From: Chryseobacterium sp. StRB126
GTDB taxonomy: Bacteria > Bacteroidota > Bacteroidia > Flavobacteriales > Weeksellaceae
NCBI RefSeq assembly: GCF_000829375.1
Contig: NZ_AP014624.1
Coordinates: forward strand, 1,984,001-2,048,000
DNA: 64,000 bases
Direction: 5' to 3'
Position numbers and translations under genes: made by a program. The notes beneath the pieces are model-generated. The model did not search any database. It saw only the letters and a program-made list of their open reading frames with translations, and was not told the DNA's origin. Numbering within the stretch: the first letter of the stretch is position 1; each line of letters begins with the position of its first letter. Below, in pieces: positions 16,858 to 28,566 of this stretch.

Positions 16858-18197
16858 GATTTTTTGTTTTTATCGTTAAACTGTGGGTCTGTTGGGTCAT
16901 AAAGTTTTGGTACCATCTGTACCTGTCTTCTTAAAAGGAATACCAGAATTAATGATAATGAGATAAAGATCGCAGTGAAGAAGTAGAATGAATACTGTAT
17001 TCCCGGCATTGGGGTTACGGCATCAATCGTTCTCATGACTCCGTAAATGATCCATGGTTGTCTTCCTACTTCAGTAACAGTCCATCCTGCTTCCAGAGCA
17101 ATATATCCAAAAGGAGTAGCAATAAGGAATGTTTTTAATAACCAGTTTTTTGTAAGCCATTCTTTTTTGAAAAAGAAAGCATACAAATAAATAGCTCCTA
17201 TACCTATCATCACCACTCCAAAGAAGATCATGATCTGAAAAGTATAATGAACAACTGCAATCGGAGGCCATTCATCTCTCGGGAAATCCTTAAGTCCTTT
17301 TACTTCAGCATTGAAATCGTTGCTTACCAAAAAGCTTAATACCTTTGGAATTTTAATAGCATATTTTATTTCCTCTTTTTCTTCATCGGGAATTCCACCA
17401 ATCACAAAAGCAGCTCCTTTTTCGGTTTCAAAATGAGCTTCCATAGCTGCCAGTTTAATAGGCTGTCTCTCTGCCACAGATTTTGCAGCCACATCACCAC
17501 TCAAAGGGGCTCCAAATGCTCCAATTAAGGCAAAACCTACTGCAATTCTGAATGCTTTGGTATGAAACTCTACATTCTTTTTTCGCATAATTAGAAAGGC
17601 GTGTACTCCGGCAACTGCAAATCCTGTAGCACAAAAAGCTGCAACGGTCATGTGAAGTGCCTGTGGAAACCATGCATCATTGAACATGGCTTTAATAGGA
17701 TCTATATTAAGGTATTGCCCGTTGATATAATCGAAACCGGTAGGAGAGTTCATCCACGCATTGGCAGCTACCACCAGAATACCAGAAGCCAGTCCACTTA
17801 CCCCTACAAGAAAACCACAGAACCAGTGAAACCATTTATTGAATTTATCCCATCCATATAAAAAGAATCCGATGGCGATAGCTTCAATAAAGAAAGCCGT
17901 CCCCTCTAATGAGAATGGCATCCCAAAGATAGGGCCTGCATGTTTCATAAACCCGGGCCATAGAAGCCCCAGTTCAAAGGAAAGCATAGTTCCTGAAACA
18001 GCTCCGGTAGCAAATAAGATAGCAACCCCTTTACTCCAGGCCTTTGTAAGTCCTTTATATACTTCGTTATTTGTTTTTAGATACTTCCAATGGGCAAAAG
18101 CCATTAGAAAAGGCATCACCATTCCCACACAGGAGAATATGATATGGAAGCCCAGAGAAAGCGCCATCTGGGCGCGGGCAGCTATAAAATCATCCAT
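16854..18197 (-). CDS. cydA: Cytochrome bd oxidase subunit I, short Q-loop type
   Basis: Haem-bearing subunit of the bd quinol oxidase, which reduces oxygen with high affinity. 447 aa, shorter than E. coli CydA (about 520), so it has the short Q-loop. Haem ligands: H18 in SLGFHIIFSCVGM for b595, the His in PQALHMTVAAFCATG for b558; GRQPWIIYGVMRT is the conserved segment near the oxygen site. About nine membrane helices. Divergent from gyrB across a 200-bp gap. Confidence 0.95.
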   Translation of the reverse strand: MDDFIAARAQMALSLGFHIIFSCVGMVMPFLMAFAHWKYLKTNNEVYKGLTKAWSKGVAILFATGAVSGTMLSFELGLLWPGFMKHAGPIFGMPFSLEGTAFFIEAIAIGFFLYGWDKFNKWFHWFCGFLVGVSGLASGILVVAANAWMNSPTGFDYINGQYLNIDPIKAMFNDAWFPQALHMTVAAFCATGFAVAGVHAFLIMRKKNVEFHTKAFRIAVGFALIGAFGAPLSGDVAAKSVAERQPIKLAAMEAHFETEKGAAFVIGGIPDEEKEEIKYAIKIPKVLSFLVSNDFNAEVKGLKDFPRDEWPPIAVVHYTFQIMIFFGVVMIGIGAIYLYAFFFKKEWLTKNWLLKTFLIATPFGYIALEAGWTVTEVGRQPWIIYGVMRTIDAVTPMPGIQYSFYFFTAIFISLSLILVFLLRRQVQMVPKLYDPTDPQFNDKNKKS

Positions 18198-18371
18198 AAT
18201 ATCAACTTTTCAGTAAATAAATTTACGCATAAATTATTGATGTTGAGTATGATTTAAAACAGTAGAGATATAACAAATACATTTTAACTTTGAATGTTTT
18301 ATTGGTTAGTTATTTCTTATGTTTTCCCTAAGAAAACTCTACATTTTTTTGACACTTTTTAACTTTCATAA

Positions 18372-20366
<1,995 letters not shown>

Positions 20367-20388
20367 ACGTTTTTAAAATATCAAAGAA

Positions 20389-20418
20389 AAGCTTCTAATT
20401 ATTTAGAAGCTTTTTTTA
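20389..20418 (+). terminator. gyrB terminator
   Basis: Perfect 10-bp stem (20389-20398 with 20403-20412), then T7. The T run overlaps the -7 box of the next gene. Confidence 0.85.
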
Positions 20419-20424
20419 TATTTG
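20417..20424 (+). promoter_or_regulatory. -7 box TATATTTG
   Basis: TAnnTTTG match 24 bp before the ATG at 20448. Confidence 0.5.
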
Positions 20425-20447
20425 AGCAAACCAAAAAAAATAATAAT

Positions 20448-20870
20448 ATGTTAACTCTTTTACAAACAGACCCTTATAATGGGGTAGATGCAGTTTCTGG
20501 CGCAGCCGCTGCAGGATTAGGGATTGGAACGATGTTCATGAGCTTACTGGTATATCTGTTTTATGGGTATTGTATGTTCAAAATCTTTAAAAAGGCAGGC
20601 AGAGAAGATGCATGGGCAGCTTTCGTCCCTATCTACAATGCTATTGTTATGCTGGATATTGTTAAAAAACCAATATGGTGGATCATCTTATTCTTAATTC
20701 CATTTGTAAATCTTTATGCTGCATGGGTAGTCAACGACAGATTGGCTAAAGGTTTTGGAAAAGAAACACCACTCTATACAATTTTGCTATTTTTCTTAGG
20801 ATTTATTTTTATTCCAGTGCTTGGGCTTGGAAGTGATACTTACGAGAGTAAAAGAATACCGAATGATTAA
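20448..20870 (+). CDS. DUF5684 membrane protein
   Basis: 140 aa with three or four membrane spans (GIGTMFMSLLVYLFYGYCMF, IWWIILFLIPFVNLYAAWVV, TILLFFLGFIFIPVLGLG). The middle FKKAGREDAWAAFVPIYNAIVMLDIVKKP matches DUF5684, a small inner-membrane family seen near signal peptidase genes in Bacteroidota. Role unknown. Flanked by terminators on both sides, so it is a single-gene unit. Confidence 0.75.
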   Translation: MLTLLQTDPYNGVDAVSGAAAAGLGIGTMFMSLLVYLFYGYCMFKIFKKAGREDAWAAFVPIYNAIVMLDIVKKPIWWIILFLIPFVNLYAAWVVNDRLAKGFGKETPLYTILLFFLGFIFIPVLGLGSDTYESKRIPND

Positions 20871-21191
20871 TTAAATAACAAAAGAAAAATAGAGACTTCA
20901 GAAATGAAGTCTTTATTATTTGATAGATATTACTATATAGTATTATTTGTAATCTTTTGTAATATTAATTCTACAAATATTGAATTATATTGATTGCTAT
21001 TTATCCTAAATTTGGAAATGCAGACAATATGAAGTTTACCAATCATATTTAAAAATTAGTCTTAAATGATCAAAGAGGAATATAATATACATTCAAAACG
21101 TCATTTCTGTTTATATAAAGCTAACTTTTGATTATTTACAGCCTTATATTAAGGTAGATTTAGGATAGTGCTTTTTTAAGTATTAGTTGAG
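20871..21191. other. Intergenic, AT-rich, no gene seen
   Basis: 321 bp between the DUF5684 gene and the left end of the IS element. Apart from the terminator at 20893-20916 I see no coding frame, repeat or RNA structure. Confidence 0.6.
20893..20916 (+). terminator. Terminator of the DUF5684 gene
   Basis: AGACTTCA/TGAAGTCT stem with a GAAA tetraloop, then a T-rich tail. Confidence 0.8.
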
Positions 21192-21238
21192 GAGGCTGTC
21201 TCAAAAGTGAGGCAGTCTTTTTTTGCAAGCATAAAAAA

Positions 21239-21258
21239 AGGAAAGCTTTTGCTTTCCT
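21239..21258 (+). terminator. Hairpin inside the IS, before the transposase
   Basis: AGGAAAGC/GCTTTCCT with a TTTT loop, 28 bp before the transposase start. Probably blocks incoming transcription or hides the ribosome site in read-through RNA. Confidence 0.6.
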
Positions 21259-21286
21259 AATATTTGCAAATTGATTAATTTGCTGT

Positions 21287-22624
21287 GTGTTAAGTAATTC
21301 AAAGGTAGTCTTTAAAGATTACAATCCCAAGCAAAATTTTCTATTTCCTCCGAATTTATCGGAGTTAATAGAAGCTAATCATCCTGTACGAATTGTTTCA
21401 GAAGTTATAGACGGTCTGGATATCAGTAATTTAATCCGTAATTATAAACCAGGGGGCACATCGGTGTATCACCCGAAAATGCTTTTGAAAGTATTGGTGT
21501 ATGGCTATTTGTGTAATATTTATTCTAGCAGAAAGCTGGAACAGGCTCTCAAAGAAAATGTTCATTTTATGTGGCTCAGTGCCATGAATCGTCCTGATCA
21601 TAATACTTTGAACCGTTTTAGAAGTGAAAGATTAAAAGGAGAACTCAAAGAGATCTTCGCACAAATTGTAGTGTATTTAGAGAAAGAAGGGCTGGTAAGC
21701 CTTCAGACTATTTTTACCGATGGTACCAAAATAGAAGCCAATGCCAATCGTTATACATTTGTATGGGGAAAGGCGATCAAAAAGAATAAAGAACGTATAG
21801 AGTCCCAGCTTGAAGATTTGTGGAATTACACTCAGGAAATAGCTGGGGAAGAAATGAAAGATACTTCTGAGGTAACCTTTAAGTCTATGGATAAAGAAAA
21901 AATAAAATCTGCTATAGAAACGATAGACTCTACTTTGAGAAAGAAGAAAATCTGTCCTAAAGTCCGTCAGAAGATTAATTATGCAAAAAAAAACTGGCCG
22001 GATAACCTTGAAAAATATGAGAAACAGCAGGAAATTCTCCGGGGCAGGAACAGCTATTCAAAAACAGATTCTGATGCTTCTTTCATGCGTATGAAAGAGG
22101 ATCATATGGGTAACGGACAGCTTAAAGCCGCTTACAATCTTCAGCTCAGTACCGAGAATCAGTTTATCCTTAACTATACGCTGCATCCTAATCCTGGGGA
22201 CACTAAAACACTGCTCCCTCATATTGATAATTTTGAACATCTTTATCGTAAAACTCCCAAGGAGATAGTGACTGATGCAGGATATGGATCAGAAGAGAAT
22301 TATATTTTTCTTCAAAAGAGAAAAGTCAAAGCCTATATCAAGTATAATTACTTTGATAAAGACCAGAAAACTAAAACCATAACTTCTTCACCTTCTAATC
22401 CAAAACTTTCAAAGCTCCGGCATAAGGCTCATAAGCTTCTTAATACCAAACGTGGAGTAAAGCTTAGAAAACAAAGATGCCACGATGTAGAACCTGTTTT
22501 TGCTCAGATCAAACATAACAAAGGATTTAAAAGATTTATGCTTAGAGGACAAAATAAAGTCGAAATAGAAATCGGCCTGGTTGCTATTGCTCACAATCTA
22601 AGAAAATTAGCGCTTGCAGGGTAA
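21287..22624 (+). CDS. IS1182 family transposase
   Basis: 445 aa, DDE transposase. The start LFPPNLSELIEANHPVRIVS and HPKMLLKVLVYGYLCNIYSS are typical. Acidic residues: D in TIFTDGTKIEANANRYTFVW, D in KEIVTDAGYGSEENY, and a C-terminal E in VEPVFAQIKHNKGF. The first codon is GTG at 21287. Full length and unbroken, so probably functional. Confidence 0.92.
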   Translation: MLSNSKVVFKDYNPKQNFLFPPNLSELIEANHPVRIVSEVIDGLDISNLIRNYKPGGTSVYHPKMLLKVLVYGYLCNIYSSRKLEQALKENVHFMWLSAMNRPDHNTLNRFRSERLKGELKEIFAQIVVYLEKEGLVSLQTIFTDGTKIEANANRYTFVWGKAIKKNKERIESQLEDLWNYTQEIAGEEMKDTSEVTFKSMDKEKIKSAIETIDSTLRKKKICPKVRQKINYAKKNWPDNLEKYEKQQEILRGRNSYSKTDSDASFMRMKEDHMGNGQLKAAYNLQLSTENQFILNYTLHPNPGDTKTLLPHIDNFEHLYRKTPKEIVTDAGYGSEENYIFLQKRKVKAYIKYNYFDKDQKTKTITSSPSNPKLSKLRHKAHKLLNTKRGVKLRKQRCHDVEPVFAQIKHNKGFKRFMLRGQNKVEIEIGLVAIAHNLRKLALAG

Positions 22625-22882
22625 AAATCTGCTCTTTTTTAAAAAAAAATACATCCACAACTCATCAAAAAACTAAATCCTAAATAATTAAAATACAAAA
22701 CTAAGTCCCTCACAAAAAATTGCAATAAAAAAGAGACTGTCTTTTGAGACAGCCTCTTCTTTATTTCATTAAGTTGAGAAAATTAAATTTTATAACATAT
22801 TGGTAATTAACATATTATTTGTTTGTTTCTTTGTGTGGTTAATTTTTTAATATTATTTTTTTAACAATTATTAAGATTTTAT

Positions 22883-22890
22883 TATTTTTG
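22883..22890 (+). promoter_or_regulatory. -7 box TATTTTTG
   Basis: TAnnTTTG match 10 bp before the ATG at 22901, driving the DUF3857 pair. Lies 130 bp beyond the IS right end. Confidence 0.55.
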
Positions 22891-22900
22891 TCCAATTATA

Positions 22901-24799
22901 ATGACCATGATGAAAATATTATTTCTTGGAGCTTTGTCTACAGCTTCAATGTATTTCGCCCAAATCTATCCGGCATCTTCAATTCCAGAAAACTTAAAGA
23001 AAAATGCTAATGTTGTAATCAGAAAAGATCTTACAATAGTTCAGATCAATAAAATTGATGATATAAAATACCAATACAATACGGTAACAACAGTTTTAAA
23101 TAAAGACGGTAATGAAAAAGCTATCGCTTATATTCCTTATGATAAAGCAAGAAATATTTCGGATATAAAAGTTACCATCTATGATGAATCCGGAAAGAAA
23201 ATAAAGAGTTATTCTAAATCTGATTTTAGTGATTTTGCTAATAATAGACAGGGTATTTTTTATTCTGATAACAGGATAATGATATTTTCATATACTCCTG
23301 TTCAATATCCTTATACTATTGATTTTTCATATCAGTCTCAGGATAAGAATACCATTTTTATTCCTGATTTTGTTCCATTTTATTCTACCAATACATCTCT
23401 GGAAGATGCACAGATGAAAATTGTCAATACTTCAGGAATTGACCTTAGAACCAAAGTTTATCCATCAAAATATAACTACGCTTCAGTAATTGAAGGCGGA
23501 AATGGAAGCGAAAAAACATATTCTTATAAAAATGTTCCGGCAATAGATGATATTTCAATGATTCCGGAACCTATTAAAATATTACCTAAAGTAAGTTTTG
23601 CTCTTACTAAGTTCAATTTGGCTGGAAAACAAGGAACTTTAAATAATTGGGGGGATTTTGGCATCTGGTATTATAACAATTTAGTCGAACCTGTGGCCGT
23701 ATCTACTCCTGAAATCAAGGCTGAGGTTGCAGCTTTGCAACTTCAGGGCTCTGTAGAAGAAAAAGTAAAGAAAATCTATCAGTATATGCAAACCAAAACC
23801 CGATATATATATGTAGGGCTAGGAATTGGAGGCTGGCTTCCCATGATGCCTGATGAAGTGTATAAAAAAGGATATGGAGACTGTAAAGGTCTCACCAATT
23901 ATATGAAAACCTTATTAAATGAAGCTGGAATCCCTTCTTATTATTGTGTTATCAATTCGGGGCTTTCTCAGGTTTCTTTTGATCCAGACTTTCCTAAAAT
24001 GGGTGGAAACCATGCTATTCTAATGGTCCCTACAGAAAATGGAAATATTTGGCTTGAAAATACTTCACAACAAACAGCATTTAATCATTTAGGATCCAGT
24101 ACTACAGATAGAAATGTCCTTTCCATAAAGAAAAATGGAATAGAATTGATTAATACTCCGGTATATTCAGCAGATCAAAATAAGGAAAAACAAAAACTGA
24201 AAATAAAGATAGAGGAGGATAACAGTATTGCAGGGAAAGGAAGTTTTTTTTACACAGGAAATCAGTATGATGATAACCTTCGGTTTGTAAATCTTAATCC
24301 AAAAGAACAAAGCGAAGCATTGAAAAAAAGATTTGATGTCTTAAACTTTGAGAAAGTTGAAATGAAAAACTTTGTTAATAACAAAGACAATGCTGTCATT
24401 ACCTTTGATCTAGATTTTAAAACCAATAATTATTGTAAAAATGCGGGAAGTAGTCTCATATTCAGAGCTGTCCCTATTTTTTCAGATAGTGTTTACAAAA
24501 TAGATGAAAACCGTGAGCTTCCTTTTGAGACCAGACAGTCTTTTGAAGATGAATACGAGATCAGTTTTACTATTCCTAAAGGGTACAAGACCGATGAGAT
24601 ACCTAATGATACTAGTATTAGCTCAGAATTTGGGAATTACAATTTGAGTTTTGTTAAAAATGAAGAAGAAATAAAAGTGACAAGAAAACTTCAGATCAAT
24701 AAAGGAACCTATCCAAAGGAGAAATATAATGATTATGTAGGTTTCAGAAAAAAAATACTCAACATGGATAACTCAAAAATTTTAATCACAAAAATATAA
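22901..24799 (+). CDS. DUF3857 / transglutaminase-like exported protein
   Basis: 632 aa. Signal peptide (cleavage near FAQ-I), an N-terminal DUF3857 beta domain (about 30-230), a transglutaminase-like domain (about 265-400), and a C-terminal DUF2569/beta part. The catalytic set is visible: C328 in GYGDCKGLTNYM, H371 in GGNHAILMVP, and E386 in IWLENTSQ at the Asp position. Such pairs are common in Bacteroidota; the substrate is unknown, probably periplasmic. The paralogue follows after 2 bp. ATG at 22901 or Met 3-4 could be the start. Confidence 0.82.
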   Translation: MTMMKILFLGALSTASMYFAQIYPASSIPENLKKNANVVIRKDLTIVQINKIDDIKYQYNTVTTVLNKDGNEKAIAYIPYDKARNISDIKVTIYDESGKKIKSYSKSDFSDFANNRQGIFYSDNRIMIFSYTPVQYPYTIDFSYQSQDKNTIFIPDFVPFYSTNTSLEDAQMKIVNTSGIDLRTKVYPSKYNYASVIEGGNGSEKTYSYKNVPAIDDISMIPEPIKILPKVSFALTKFNLAGKQGTLNNWGDFGIWYYNNLVEPVAVSTPEIKAEVAALQLQGSVEEKVKKIYQYMQTKTRYIYVGLGIGGWLPMMPDEVYKKGYGDCKGLTNYMKTLLNEAGIPSYYCVINSGLSQVSFDPDFPKMGGNHAILMVPTENGNIWLENTSQQTAFNHLGSSTTDRNVLSIKKNGIELINTPVYSADQNKEKQKLKIKIEEDNSIAGKGSFFYTGNQYDDNLRFVNLNPKEQSEALKKRFDVLNFEKVEMKNFVNNKDNAVITFDLDFKTNNYCKNAGSSLIFRAVPIFSDSVYKIDENRELPFETRQSFEDEYEISFTIPKGYKTDEIPNDTSISSEFGNYNLSFVKNEEEIKVTRKLQINKGTYPKEKYNDYVGFRKKILNMDNSKILITKI

Positions 24800-24801
24800 A
24801 G

Positions 24802-26733
24802 ATGAAAAAAATAATATTATTGCTAGTATGTTCAGCAAATGTAATGATGATTAAAGCCCAGAAGCATGAGTTTTTAAATCCTCCTAAATTTTCTGATGCG
24901 GATCTTTCCAAACCGAAATCATTATTAGATGAAAATGCGCCGGCGGAGATTTTATATAAGTCTGTCCATTACAAGGTTGATGGAGCTACAGGATATTTGA
25001 ACAAGAAGTATTTTTACAGAGTGAAGGTTTATGATAAAGATAAGGCTGAAGACTGGTTGAATCTAGAAGTTCCTCTTTATCAATCGGGTGCAGATAAGGA
25101 GACATTGGGTAAGTTCAAAGCTTTTACCTATAATCTCGAAGGTGGCAATGTAGTCCCTACAAAAGTAGAGAAAAGCTCACAGTATAAAAGTAAGGAAAGT
25201 AAATATGTAAATGTGACTAAATTTGCATTTTCCAATGTGAAGAATGGCTCAGTACTGGAGTATCAATATGAAGTTACATCCCCATTCCTGTACATAATTC
25301 CAGAGTTTTTAATAGAAACAGATACACCCTCTCTTTACACAGAGTATGTTTTAGATTCTCCACTTAATATCTCATATAATATTAACTACACTGGAGTTCT
25401 TGCACCTAAACATAGAATGATAGAGGAACGAAATATTTATGGATCTCAATACAAAACATATAGATTCGGTTATGAAAATATAGAAGGTTTCAAAACAGAA
25501 AAATTTGTGAGAAATGATAGGAATTATAGGACGAAAATAAGTGCAGAGCTTAACTCTACTAACTTTAGAGAACTTAAACTTTATTCATCTTCATGGAACC
25601 AAATTGGCAAAAGACTTTATGAAAATGAGGATTTTGGTGAAGAATTGAACAAAACAAGATTGGTTAGGGATAATATGCCTGCTGGTATTTTGGAAATGGA
25701 AACTGATCTTGAAAAGGCCAATGCCATATTTTCTTATGTCCAAAAAACATTTACTTGGAACAAAGATAAAGGTATTTATACTGATGGTGGAATCAGAAAG
25801 ATGCTGGATACTAAGACAGGTAATGCTGCTGAAATTAATCTTTTTCTTGTGATGCTTCTTCGTGAAGCTGGTATTAAAGCAGATCCATTGCTTATATCTA
25901 CAGTAGAGAATGGGATGATAAATTTGACATCACCTAATGTTTCTAATATGAATTTTATACTAGCATCAATAAGCTTAGGCGGGGTATATCACATTTATGA
26001 TGCTACTTCCAAGCAATCTGCTATGGATGAACTTCCTTTAAGAGACTGGAATCAATATGGAATTCTATTAGCAAAAAATAAAGCTGAACAGATTCAAATG
26101 AAAAATATAAAGCCAAGTAGTACTTTACTTACTGTAGATGCAAAGATTAATGATGATGGGAGTATTTCCGGCTCTTATACAGACAGAGATACAGGAACCT
26201 TTGCCATGTATGTAAAAGATAGCTATGATGAAAATCCTGAAAAATATAAAAAGCAGTATAAAGAAAATTATTCTATAGATTTTACAGGAATTGATTCAAA
26301 AGTATTGGATAATGGAGCATTTGAAAGTACAATGAAATTTTCTTCATCCAATTTAATAGACAGAGTAGGAAAAAAAATAATCATCAATCCAATGTTATTT
26401 TTAAGCAAAACATCTAATGAATTCGATCAAACGGAGTCTAGAAAATATCCTATTGATTTTGGAGCACCCACTACAAAAGTTAAAAAGGTGACACTTGAAA
26501 TCCCTGAAGGATATACCATTGAAGAATTACCTAAGAATAAAAGAATTGTGACTGACGATAAACAGATAGAATACAGTTATATGATTGAGCAAAAAGGAAA
26601 TAAGCTGGAAGTAACTTCTACCACAAAGATTTCCAGCGCCGATTATCCCAAAGAATATTACCCTGCATTCAAACAAATTTGGGGAGTGGCTTCCAAACAT
26701 GAAAATCAGGTGATCAGCTTGGTAAAGAAGTAA
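24802..26733 (+). CDS. DUF3857 / transglutaminase-like paralogue lacking catalytic Cys and His
   Basis: 643 aa with the same layout as its neighbour: signal peptide (MMIKAQ), DUF3857, transglutaminase fold. In the core the Cys position is Ala (TKTGNAAEINLFL, A342) and the His position is Asn (NMNFILASI, N384); the Asp remains (VYHIYDATSKQ, D400). So it should be catalytically dead. Its tight coupling with an intact paralogue suggests a binding or scaffold partner. Alternative: a substrate-recognition subunit of the same complex. Confidence 0.8.
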   Translation: MKKIILLLVCSANVMMIKAQKHEFLNPPKFSDADLSKPKSLLDENAPAEILYKSVHYKVDGATGYLNKKYFYRVKVYDKDKAEDWLNLEVPLYQSGADKETLGKFKAFTYNLEGGNVVPTKVEKSSQYKSKESKYVNVTKFAFSNVKNGSVLEYQYEVTSPFLYIIPEFLIETDTPSLYTEYVLDSPLNISYNINYTGVLAPKHRMIEERNIYGSQYKTYRFGYENIEGFKTEKFVRNDRNYRTKISAELNSTNFRELKLYSSSWNQIGKRLYENEDFGEELNKTRLVRDNMPAGILEMETDLEKANAIFSYVQKTFTWNKDKGIYTDGGIRKMLDTKTGNAAEINLFLVMLLREAGIKADPLLISTVENGMINLTSPNVSNMNFILASISLGGVYHIYDATSKQSAMDELPLRDWNQYGILLAKNKAEQIQMKNIKPSSTLLTVDAKINDDGSISGSYTDRDTGTFAMYVKDSYDENPEKYKKQYKENYSIDFTGIDSKVLDNGAFESTMKFSSSNLIDRVGKKIIINPMLFLSKTSNEFDQTESRKYPIDFGAPTTKVKKVTLEIPEGYTIEELPKNKRIVTDDKQIEYSYMIEQKGNKLEVTSTTKISSADYPKEYYPAFKQIWGVASKHENQVISLVKK

Positions 26734-26780
26734 TTGGAGGCAGTTTATAGCGTCTATTTATTTTTTTTGAATAATTTTTT

Positions 26781-26812
26781 AAAAACCATTCATCTTTTGA
26801 ATGGTTTTTGTA
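26781..26812 (+). terminator. Terminator after the DUF3857 pair
   Basis: Perfect 12-bp stem (26781-26792 with 26798-26809), T-rich tail. Confidence 0.85.
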
Positions 26813-26834
26813 TTAAATAATAAAAATTAAAATT

Positions 26835-27662
26835 ATGAAAAATACGATTGCCGTTCTTGCACTTTCTTCATTCTTTGTGTTTACTGCCTGTAAGAAAAAT
26901 GAAACAGCAGAAACATCAACAGAGAAAACGGAAAATAAAAAGTCTGAAGAATTTGTAATAGATTCAGTAATAATAAAAGATTCCACAAAAATTACGGATT
27001 CCTTAAAACTTACTTATACCTCCAAACTGTTGGTGTTTCCTACTATAAAAGATAAAAAGCTGTTAGACAGCATCTACTTCCAAAATGATAAAATAAAAGA
27101 TTTTTCCAAGACTGGCCTGCAAACTTATCTGGAGACTGAAAAAAATAATTATTTCAACTCTGTAAAAAAAGACAGTAAGGATTGGGCTTCAGACATCACT
27201 TTTGCGCAGGATTGGTATTCAAGTTCACATATGAACCTAGTATCCAATAGTAACGGTTATATGCATATTCAGTATACAGGAAGTGGTTATGAAGGCGGTG
27301 CACATGATAATTATGGGTTTTCGGAAAGGATCTTTGATCTTAAGAACAATAAAAAGTTAGAATTAAAAGATATTACTTCCACCCCAAAAAGTAAACTTGA
27401 AGAGATGCTGATGAAAAACATCAATAATATCAACAGCGGAACGATGGACGGAGATGGAAATGTAAAAAACTCAGAAATGCTATTGGTAGAAAAAATTCCG
27501 GCTTCAAACAACTTCTATTTTGATGATAAAAACCTGTATTTTCACTACAGTCCATATGAAATTGCTGCATTTGCAGCAGGAGATATCACGATTCCTATTT
27601 CATGGGAAGAGCTAAAGGGTACATTAAATGCAGAATTTAAAGAAAGAATGAAAATTAAATAA
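26835..27662 (+). CDS. DUF3298/DUF4163 lipoprotein
   Basis: 275 aa. Lipobox FVFTAC (Cys about residue 19), Glu/Lys/Thr-rich linker, then the PdaC-like DUF4163 region and a C-terminal DUF3298 (RsiV-like) domain with YEGGAHDNYGF and FHYSPYEIAAFAAGDITIPI. Homologues occur in anti-sigma factor RsiV and deacetylase PdaC; here there is no catalytic or sigma-binding domain. Probably an envelope-associated binding protein. Its own terminators lie on both sides. Confidence 0.78.
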   Translation: MKNTIAVLALSSFFVFTACKKNETAETSTEKTENKKSEEFVIDSVIIKDSTKITDSLKLTYTSKLLVFPTIKDKKLLDSIYFQNDKIKDFSKTGLQTYLETEKNNYFNSVKKDSKDWASDITFAQDWYSSSHMNLVSNSNGYMHIQYTGSGYEGGAHDNYGFSERIFDLKNNKKLELKDITSTPKSKLEEMLMKNINNINSGTMDGDGNVKNSEMLLVEKIPASNNFYFDDKNLYFHYSPYEIAAFAAGDITIPISWEELKGTLNAEFKERMKIK

Positions 27663-27665
27663 CTT

Positions 27666-27693
27666 AATGCTTCCGGGTTCAGGAAGCATTTTC
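27666..27693 (+). terminator. Terminator after the DUF3298 lipoprotein gene
   Basis: AATGCTTCC/GGAAGCATT 9-bp stem, then TTTTCT; its tail merges into the next promoter box. Confidence 0.75.
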
Positions 27694-27701
27694 TATTTTT
27701 G
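27694..27701 (+). promoter_or_regulatory. -7 box TATTTTTG abutting the lipid kinase start
   Basis: Only 5 bp separate the box from the ATG at 27707, so the transcript would be nearly or fully leaderless. Confidence 0.45.
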
Positions 27702-27706
27702 CGGTA

Positions 27707-28558
27707 ATGGAAAAAGTAGCTTTTATCATCAATCCTTTTTCGGCCAAAAAGAATTATCAGCCGTTTTTGAATGAGCTTAAAAATAAGGTCGGTAATCCTT
27801 TATATTATGTTTCTGAATCGATTCCGGGAACAGACGAATTTATCAGAACCCATTTTGATGAAGTAGATATTTTTGTAGCCATTGGAGGTGACGGAACAAT
27901 TTCTACCGTAGCCAAAAATCTGATCTCTACAGATAAAATACTGGCTATCTTTCCGGCAGGATCAGGAAATGGATTTTCCAATGAAACCCGTTTCAGTAAG
28001 AATCTGGATGAACTTTTAGAGAAAATAAAAGCTAAACAATTCAGGAAGATTGATACTTTTACGGTAAACGACAGACTTTCCATCAACGTTTCAGGAACAG
28101 GATTTGATGGGAAAGTAGTAAAAGAATTCGAAAAAACCAGTCGTGGCTTCAAAAATTATATTAAAGTTTCACTAAAAACATTCTTTAACTATAGGCCGAT
28201 TAAGGTTACCTTTTTTGATGAAGAATATAAGCAGTACAATGGCAGATACCTGATGCTTAATGTTGCCAATACCCGACAGTTTGGAAATAATGCCTATATA
28301 GCACCCAAAGCAAGCAAAAGCGATGGATTGGTAGATATGGTGTTGGTTAAAAAATTCCCTCTGACTTATTCTGCGTTGTTTGCTTTCAGAATGTTCACCA
28401 AAAGGTTAAAGGATGATGAATATGTGACTTATCTTCCTGTTTCAGAGATTTCATTTAAAGTAAATACCAAAAACTGGCACCTTGATGGCGAGTTCAATAA
28501 GATAGAATCACCGGTTCATGTGAAAGTACAGCCTGCAAGCTTGAATATTTTAGTGTAA
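27707..28558 (+). CDS. Diacylglycerol kinase-family lipid kinase (YegS-like)
   Basis: 283 aa. Nucleotide-binding GGDGTISTVAKNL (residues 60-64 for GGDGT) and FPAGSGNGFSNE are the DAGK catalytic domain hallmarks; the C-terminal half with HLDGEF closes the two-domain fold. Phosphorylates a lipid; diacylglycerol, sphingosine-like bases and other lipids are all possible in this phylum, where sphingolipids are common. Substrate not decidable here. Confidence 0.88.
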   Translation: MEKVAFIINPFSAKKNYQPFLNELKNKVGNPLYYVSESIPGTDEFIRTHFDEVDIFVAIGGDGTISTVAKNLISTDKILAIFPAGSGNGFSNETRFSKNLDELLEKIKAKQFRKIDTFTVNDRLSINVSGTGFDGKVVKEFEKTSRGFKNYIKVSLKTFFNYRPIKVTFFDEEYKQYNGRYLMLNVANTRQFGNNAYIAPKASKSDGLVDMVLVKKFPLTYSALFAFRMFTKRLKDDEYVTYLPVSEISFKVNTKNWHLDGEFNKIESPVHVKVQPASLNILV

Positions 28559-28566
28559 AGTGTTAT

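Larger units (their letters stand above)
21192..22756 (+). mobile_element. IS1182-family insertion sequence
   Basis: 1,565 bp bounded by a perfect 16-bp inverted repeat, GAGGCTGTCTCAAAAG at 21192-21207 and its reverse complement at 22741-22756, with weaker matching inwards. One intact transposase. I find no convincing target duplication. Each end folds into a hairpin followed by T's, and a third hairpin (21239-21258) precedes the transposase, so the element is shielded from outside transcription. Confidence 0.9.
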
